Of a stretch of DNA of 26,017 nucleotides, positions 20,586 through 26,017 are shown one piece after another. Origin of the DNA: Ophryocystis elektroscirrha (lineage: Eukaryota > Apicomplexa > Conoidasida > Neogregarinorida > Ophryocystidae); contig JAQIFP010000073.1 in the NCBI GenBank assembly GCA_030141585.1, positions 1 through 26,017 on the forward strand. The letters are read 5' to 3'. The position numbers were made by a program, and so were the translations under genes. The notes beneath the pieces are model-generated. The model made no database searches and had not been told where the DNA came from. It was given only the letters and a program-made list of their open reading frames with translations. Position 1 is the first letter of the stretch, and the number at the start of each line of letters is the position of its first letter.

Positions 20586-23500
20586 CTATACGTTTTCGAC
20601 CAAGTAATATATTCTTTGGTAAATAGTATTTCCTTTATTATTGATCGTTGGTTCCATAGCAGTTTTTACTAAATTGTAGAACTCTAAACTATTTAATAAA
20701 AATTGGATTTCGCATATGTCTAATAACTGAAATTCTTGATCTAGCTAACTCAAAATGAGACGTTTATTTTTTTACCAAGTTTACTGTACAGCCTCCGTAA
20801 TATTTGATCATTAAATATCGTATTCGACTTAACAAAATTATTAGAAAAGTTACATTTATGTTTCCATCCAACTGCAGCCATCTAATCGGAAAAAAAGCAT
20901 TCTCACAGAAAATTTATACTTAGTTGTAATTACCAATAAATTACTATTTATATATAAAGTTTGTTCTGAGAATCTCATCATATTATTTAAATTTATATAA
21001 TAATGATATAGATTGTTTCATTAATAGGGAATATACTCATATTGCACGAAATATAATAAAATTTACACCTATCTAACATATAAAGCAATTTTATATTATA
21101 TTTATATGAACATATAGTTTGCACATAATTTAAATGTTCAAGCGTATATAATATATACATAAACATATTTGTGGATTATATATAAGTATATATAGATATA
21201 TACAGATATGTATAATTAATTACAGAAATATATAAATATATATAGATATGTATAAATTTATATAAATATATATAGATATGCATTGATATATACAATTATA
21301 TATAAATATATATAGATATATATAATTATATATAGATATATATAAATATATATAGATATATATAAATATATATAGATATATATAAATATATATAGATATA
21401 TATAAATATATATAGATATATATAAATATATATAAATATATATAGATATATATAGATATATCCAGACATATATAAATATATATAGATATATATAAATATA
21501 TAGATATATATAGATATATTTAAGTATATATATAGGTATATATGAATGTTTAAATATATACGTGTATAAATTTACATTTATATATACATGTTTGTAATTT
21601 TGTATGTATATAATATATATATGACTTGAGTAAAATATTTCACATATAGTAAATAATTTCATTAAGTATCTAGCATATATGTACTTATATCTTTTAGATA
21701 TAATCATAAAATGCATATATTATTTATTATTAATAATAATCTATGCTAGTTGGTGATAACCGAAGACATGTATATACATATACGAATTATATATAAATGT
21801 AACCATGTAATACTATGTATAATTTGCTATAATTACATTAATAAATATGATTATACAAATTATATACATTTTTGAATTTATAATTCAACGGACTTTTTAA
21901 TTTTACATAATTATAGAATATATAAATTAATTTGGGCTGAATTATTAAATAATAGAAATATTAATAATAGAAATACTTACGTTACGGGAGGAACCTTGAG
22001 AGGAGTAAATGAGGTAATTTCAGCGTTAATAAGAATATCCGGGCTGTGGAATTGGTATAGAAAAAAGCTAAATATAAACCGTATTGCAACTACATACAAA
22101 TCCGAAACGGAAAAATATGAAATAATAAATTTGAGAGCTTCGTCAGAAGAATATTTTTTATAATGGTATATTAAGTAAAATATATCAACTTGGAATTTTG
22201 GCCCCCATAAGGCCCATACAGTGTTAGGAATAGTATATGGACAGTCTCCCACATTATTGAAGCTCATATTTATAAAATGATTTCTTTCTTGGAAAGGTAA
22301 ATCTTCCATAAATTTATTTTTATATTTATTAATATATTTGGTAGGGTGCTGTATTTCTATAGAGAAAGAATGAGCAGCGGAAGGTATCATGAACAGCCAA
22401 ACATCTCCTTGGGGTATGCGAACTATACATTTCAAGCTTTCCAGCACGAATATGTAAATGCAGAAAATACTGAAGTTTTGGGTATAAAATTTTTGCGAAA
22501 ACTGACTATAAAGATGTGGCATTTGAATACCTTGAGGATGATGCTTTAAAATCAAGGCATATATATACATTAACTCATCAAATTTGATACTTTCTAAGCT
22601 TAGCTGATCCGCAAATAGATTTTGATAAACATATGTTATTAATTCACACATATTAGTTTTGAAAATATCTGTGAATATATCATTATTCTTATTAACAATA
22701 TGAGTCCATATATATTGTAAGGATGGTGTAATTGGGACATACGATAAACTTATATACATAGTTCTTATATCCTCAAATATTTGGGACAGACTACTGGAAT
22801 CATTTATATTAATGTCTGCATTTTTTATAATAATATTTAAGAGCACGCTGTGAACATCTGCAATATTACAATTATATTTAAATTCCGTATAATCATTGTA
22901 TACGGGAGTCAGAGAATGAGGATCCATATATATCATAGGTTTATTATATATTTCTGAATGCATTGCATGGGAAATAAAAGGATTGGAGAAGTTCTTAGGA
23001 TCTAATAAATCAAAATCTGCTACAAAACCAAATTTTTTAGTAATAAATTCTGCTTTTGGCAAAACTCCAAGGTAGCTTTTATTTTTGTCAACAGAAACTT
23101 TTAAGGGACTTATACGTAAATCAACTACATCAATATTTTCCGAATTTTTTAAATGCTTATTTATGCCTCCTTCACCAATTTTAGATATATTAGATATCGA
23201 ATTATCACTGGATAATGATTCATTACTCGAAATGTCAGAATAATCAAAAAAAGAGACAGTCTCTCTATTCTCAATTTTCCATGTGGGTTCCACTGAACTG
23301 CAATCATCAAAAGCAATGTATTTGATCAAATTATTCAGTTTGTATTGGGAGCTTAAATCATAGTCACGATTTATCACTTCAGTCGTGAAATCTGTCGAAA
23401 ACATAAACGATTTATAAATGCTCAGTAATTCTGAGGGTTTTCCAAATAGAGCTCGTCTTGCAAATCTGTTTAAAGTGTAGCGGCAAGACTCTTGCAACGG

Positions 23501-23640
23501 AAATTTTACTCCTTGTGCGTTTTTGTTTTTAACTATCAGACCCTATAACCAATAAAAATTAAATTTAACTATAACCATATCTCTATATTACGGACATAAT
23601 AATTTTGTTTTGCAAAGCTATATAAATATATATATAATAT

Positions 23641-23674
<34 letters not shown>

Positions 23675-24720
23675 ATATATTATATATATAATATAATATA
23701 ATATTATATATATATATATATATACACAAAATTATGTATGAATTGTAAGGATACACACTATCATAACTATATATATTCAAAAATATATATAAATAATGGG
23801 AATAATCATTATCGAAACTATATATATATATATATGCAAATATACGTATGAACAGTAAGGATAAACGCTTTCATAAATAAATATGGAGACATATGTTTAA
23901 ACAGTAGGTATGTACATCACTTTAAATATATATATGTATGGATATATGTTAGTCGATGTGTATTATTTATGCCTATGCATTAGTGTGTAAAATTTGAGGA
24001 CAATTTTTGAATATAGTTTATTATAGAGTACTTTCAATATTAGAACGTTCCATATAGCCTGGACATCTTCGAATTTGAGAGATTTGATGGAATTTGAAGC
24101 CCATTCCGCAGAATAGCAAAAAAAAGATGCCAGTAATATTATCTAAAGAAAAATTATTAGCAAATTATTAGAAAAATTAGCAATCCACGTACATTGAAAT
24201 GAGTATGGTACGTTTTGTATTCTTTTAAAAACCCAGTTGTGTTAGATAAAGGAAACATTAATTGCTGAAGCTCACAATTATCAAGATATTGATTAAGTTC
24301 AACATTCGGTTTCTTGCGGAAATGTAGAAAAACTCTTTTCGTATAATGGTAATATGGGGAAGTAAGTAATGTTCTAAAGATATCGTGCACTTCCACTGGG
24401 GAACTTATATTCGGAAAAGGCACTAATGTAAAAAGAAACTGTAAAGTTAATAATAATCAATTTTTGTTCTATTACTTCCCATATTGTATGCGAACTTTGT
24501 GGAATCTTCAATACTTTGAGTCCAAAAGTCAATTTTTTACTATGCATCATTGAGTTAGCGTTTATAGGAATATTTAGCTTTGCATGACTGAGTTAAGTGC
24601 TTACAAACACACAACAACTTACTAATAAGATATCCACAACGATTCTGCTACCAAAGATAATTTTATAAATTTATACACATCTTCTCTTGCCATAGGCTTT
24701 TGCAAATATACCGATATGTT
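20586..24720 (-). CDS. Large helical protein of unknown function
   Basis: Seven exons (24720-24623, 24539-24476, 24438-24193, 24142-24032, 23542-21981, 20881-20776, 20744-20586) join in phase to about 781 residues. I do not recognise the family. The sequence is mostly helical with many aromatic residues, a Ser/Asn-rich acidic loop (about 245-280), and no signal peptide or clear TM. Its hydrophobic helical stretches recall the helical-repeat organelle RNA-binding proteins of apicomplexans, but I see no RAP domain, so this is only a guess. The first in-frame Met is at 24693 (MAREDVYKF); the frame stays open upstream, so more N-terminal sequence may exist. The join to the last two exons crosses a 1099-nt repeat-bearing intron and is less sure than the rest. 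The final intron is 31 nt. Confidence 0.62.
20882..21980 (-). repeat. 20-bp GATATATATAAATATATATA satellite in long intron
   Basis: This inferred 1099-nt intron starts with the strong donor GTAAGT at 21980. Its middle (about 21170-21540) is a degenerate 20-bp satellite of GATATATATAAATATATATA. Unique AT-rich sequence flanks the array on both sides. Ile/Tyr-rich open frames in it are not genes. Confidence 0.8.
23543..24031 (-). other. Intron with (AT)n tracts
   Basis: A 489-nt intron of the large helical-protein gene. It carries (AT)n palindromic stretches at about 23628-23724 and two related segments, CGTATGAACAGTAAGGATAAACGC and ATGTATGAATTGTAAGGATACACAC type, near 23735 and 23845, which suggests a small internal duplication. 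Confidence 0.7.
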
Positions 24721-24771
24721 CTGTTGCAATAACAAACTATTTATATTATTATATAATATTTTATATTGATA

Positions 24772-24803
<32 letters not shown>

Positions 24804-25277
24804 ATAATAATAATAATAATAATAATTTAAAAAGTAATAACAAAAGTATTAGTATTAATAATAGTAAAAATAATAGTAATAATAGTATTATTTATAGTAA
24901 TAGTAGTAATAATAGTAATAAATCTATATGATATTATTTTCTGTAGTATGGAGACTCATGATAATATATATATATATATATATATAAACTTATTAAAATA
25001 TCACATTTATGTAAAATTATAAATATTTGTATGTAATATATATATATATATATATATATACTATTAGCAACAGTGTTGTTATGAATCCTAGTATTGATAT
25101 ACATGTGATTAAATAGCCTATATATATAAAAAAAATGAATAAAAAAAGGAAATACTCTTTTTTCTAGAAAGAACAAGAAAATATACAAAAAACTTATTTA
25201 ACTAATGTTGAATTAAATTATTATGCAGCTTTAATGAATAATTTTACATAAATATTCATTAACAATTTTTAAATTAA
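24721..25277. repeat. Microsatellite-rich stretch, (AT)n and (AAT)n
   Basis: 557 bp holding (AT)n at about 24773-24798, 24965-24985 and 25038-25061, and AAT/AGT-type trinucleotide runs at 24800-24920. It could be an intron joining the exon at 25278-25772 to the large helical-protein gene, since both flanking phases are zero. No exon inside it is convincing. Confidence 0.7.
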
Positions 25278-25772
25278 CTAAGATATGAATACTTTAATAG
25301 ATTCTCGATGTTCTGTTTCAGCCGAATTATTATTTGTTTCTTGATTTTTGATAATATTACTCGTCAAATTAACAGTTCTTAGTAAATATTGTGTAATTTC
25401 ATCCCTAGGCAAAAAAAGGTGGTTAGCTTGAGCAGTAATGTCCATGAAATCTTCACCAACGCATTTACAGGCAGAGGAGGTTTTGTTGGCAAATATATTT
25501 GCTAAGGAGTTATTTATTGCATTTTGAATATTTGTGAGTAACATTGTTACGGCTAGATTCACTTCATTTGAGCTCAATTCATCAACTAAGTTATTTCTTT
25601 TCAATATCTGATACAAAGTGTTATCTAGCTGCTTTCTTTCGTATGGAAATAAATGTATTTGACTTGTCCAGTTTTTTTTCAGAAAGACCGAGTCTTTTGC
25701 AGACTCTAGTATTTTATCTGATCCGTGTGTTTTTTTATCTTTCAATTCTTGATTATTCAGATCAACTTCAGC
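25278..25772 (-). CDS. Orphan exon of unknown protein
   Basis: An open exon of about 164 residues begins after the acceptor ATACTCAG (exon edge 25772) and runs to TAG at 25278-25280. It has no Met near its start, so a 5' exon is missing and may lie in or beyond the terminal satellite. The sequence is Lys/Glu/Asn-rich and helical with a CKC pair and no family I recognise. A donor GTATTC at 25289 would end the exon in phase 0, the phase at which the large downstream gene's first exon (24720) opens, so this may be the 5' part of that gene. Composition and codon use are those of the coding exons nearby. Confidence 0.55.
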   Translation of the reverse strand, partial: AEVDLNNQELKDKKTHGSDKILESAKDSVFLKKNWTSQIHLFPYERKQLDNTLYQILKRNNLVDELSSNEVNLAVTMLLTNIQNAINNSLANIFANKTSSACKCVGEDFMDITAQANHLFLPRDEITQYLLRTVNLTSNIIKNQETNNNSAETEHRESIKVFIS

Positions 25773-25872
25773 CTGAGTATTTATTCAAAATGTATCTTTC
25801 TTATTACGTTATTTATGTGTAATAGATGAGCTTTTATTATAAAAATCTATATTAAATGAATAATTTAATTCT

Positions 25873-26017
25873 ACTATATATACTATATGGACTATATATA
25901 CTATATGGACTATATATACTATATGGACTATATATACTATATGGACTATATATACTATATGGACTATATATACTATATGGACTATATATACTATATGGAC
26001 TATATATACTATATGGA
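25873..26017. repeat. 18-bp satellite at scaffold end
   Basis: About eight perfect copies of an 18-bp unit, ACTATATATACTATATGG, run to the last base. Each unit is two ACTATAT 7-mers spaced by AT and GG. ACTATAT is the reverse complement of the 7-bp satellite at the left end. The scaffold most likely ends here because the array could not be assembled. Confidence 0.95.

Noticed and set aside
21258..21716. A 152-residue Tyr/Ile frame on the minus strand
   Set aside because: It is the 20-bp satellite of an intron, with no coding-like codon use.
22346..22549. Plus-strand frame of 67 residues
   Set aside because: It is a shadow of the large exon on the minus strand.
1..26017. CRISPR arrays, bacterial insertion sequences or viral genes
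   Set aside because: The repeats have no unique spacers, no transposase or viral protein is seen, and the genes are intron-bearing eukaryotic genes.
1..26017. Ciliate origin suggested by very short introns
   Set aside because: TAA, TAG and TGA all serve as stops at conserved gene ends, and no conserved domain needs a reassigned stop.

Overview
This looks like a nuclear scaffold from an AT-rich protist, most likely an alveolate of apicomplexan type. The clues are an N-terminally MGC-type CDPK-like kinase, a PH-like small protein resembling IMC sub-compartment proteins, very AT-rich DNA, and introns in almost every gene. TAA, TAG and TGA all end reconstructed genes, so the standard code fits and a ciliate with reassigned stops does not. 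I cannot name the genus. A run of exactly 100 N at 12218-12317 and simple satellites at both ends suggest one assembled scaffold that broke in repeats.

The gene models come from joining exons by hand with GT-AG boundaries, phase and protein-family conservation. Of 49 introns placed, 26 are 22-39 nt long, with a sharp cluster at 29-35 nt. Most of the rest are about 200-1100 nt, and the longest ones hold AT satellites. Most long stretches that look non-coding are therefore introns of conserved genes.

Layout, left to right: 7-bp satellite (1-127); MED6-like Mediator subunit (+, 413-1152); COPI-associated/TVP15-like four-TM protein (-, 1169-1957); ankyrin-repeat protein (+, 2447-3749); an 84-aa unknown ORF (+, 3885-4139); a PH-like protein (-, 4248-4838); a SENP/Ulp1 deSUMOylase/deNEDDylase-type cysteine protease (+, 5359-7343); a Tim8/Tim13-type small TIM chaperone (+, 7472-7840) whose coding end overlaps the start of a MYG1-type DHH-like nuclease (+, 7818-10039); a GPR1/FUN34/YaaH acetate-type transporter (-, 10085-10702); protein phosphatase 1 inhibitor-3 (-, 10829-11130); a CDPK-like kinase with degenerate EF-hands (-, 11374-14955); a coiled-coil protein, possibly Spc24/Spc25-like (+, 15363-17065); frataxin (-, 17647-18137); a WTAP/FIP37 m6A-writer subunit (+, 18513-20441); a large unrecognised, probably helical protein (-, 20586-24720); an orphan exon (-, 25278-25772) that may be its 5' part; and an 18-bp satellite to the end.

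The genes are ordinary eukaryotic housekeeping functions: transcription, mRNA modification, mitochondrial protein import and iron-sulfur assembly, phosphatase and kinase control, Golgi traffic. They are not one pathway. Convergent neighbours lie very close (16 nt between MED6 and the COPI-associated gene, 45 nt between MYG1 and the transporter). Divergent pairs share AT-rich spacers of about 375-520 bp. The most unusual features are the ultra-short intron class, satellites placed inside introns, the Tim/MYG1 coding overlap, and the kinase that keeps its catalytic motifs but has lost its calcium-binding loops.
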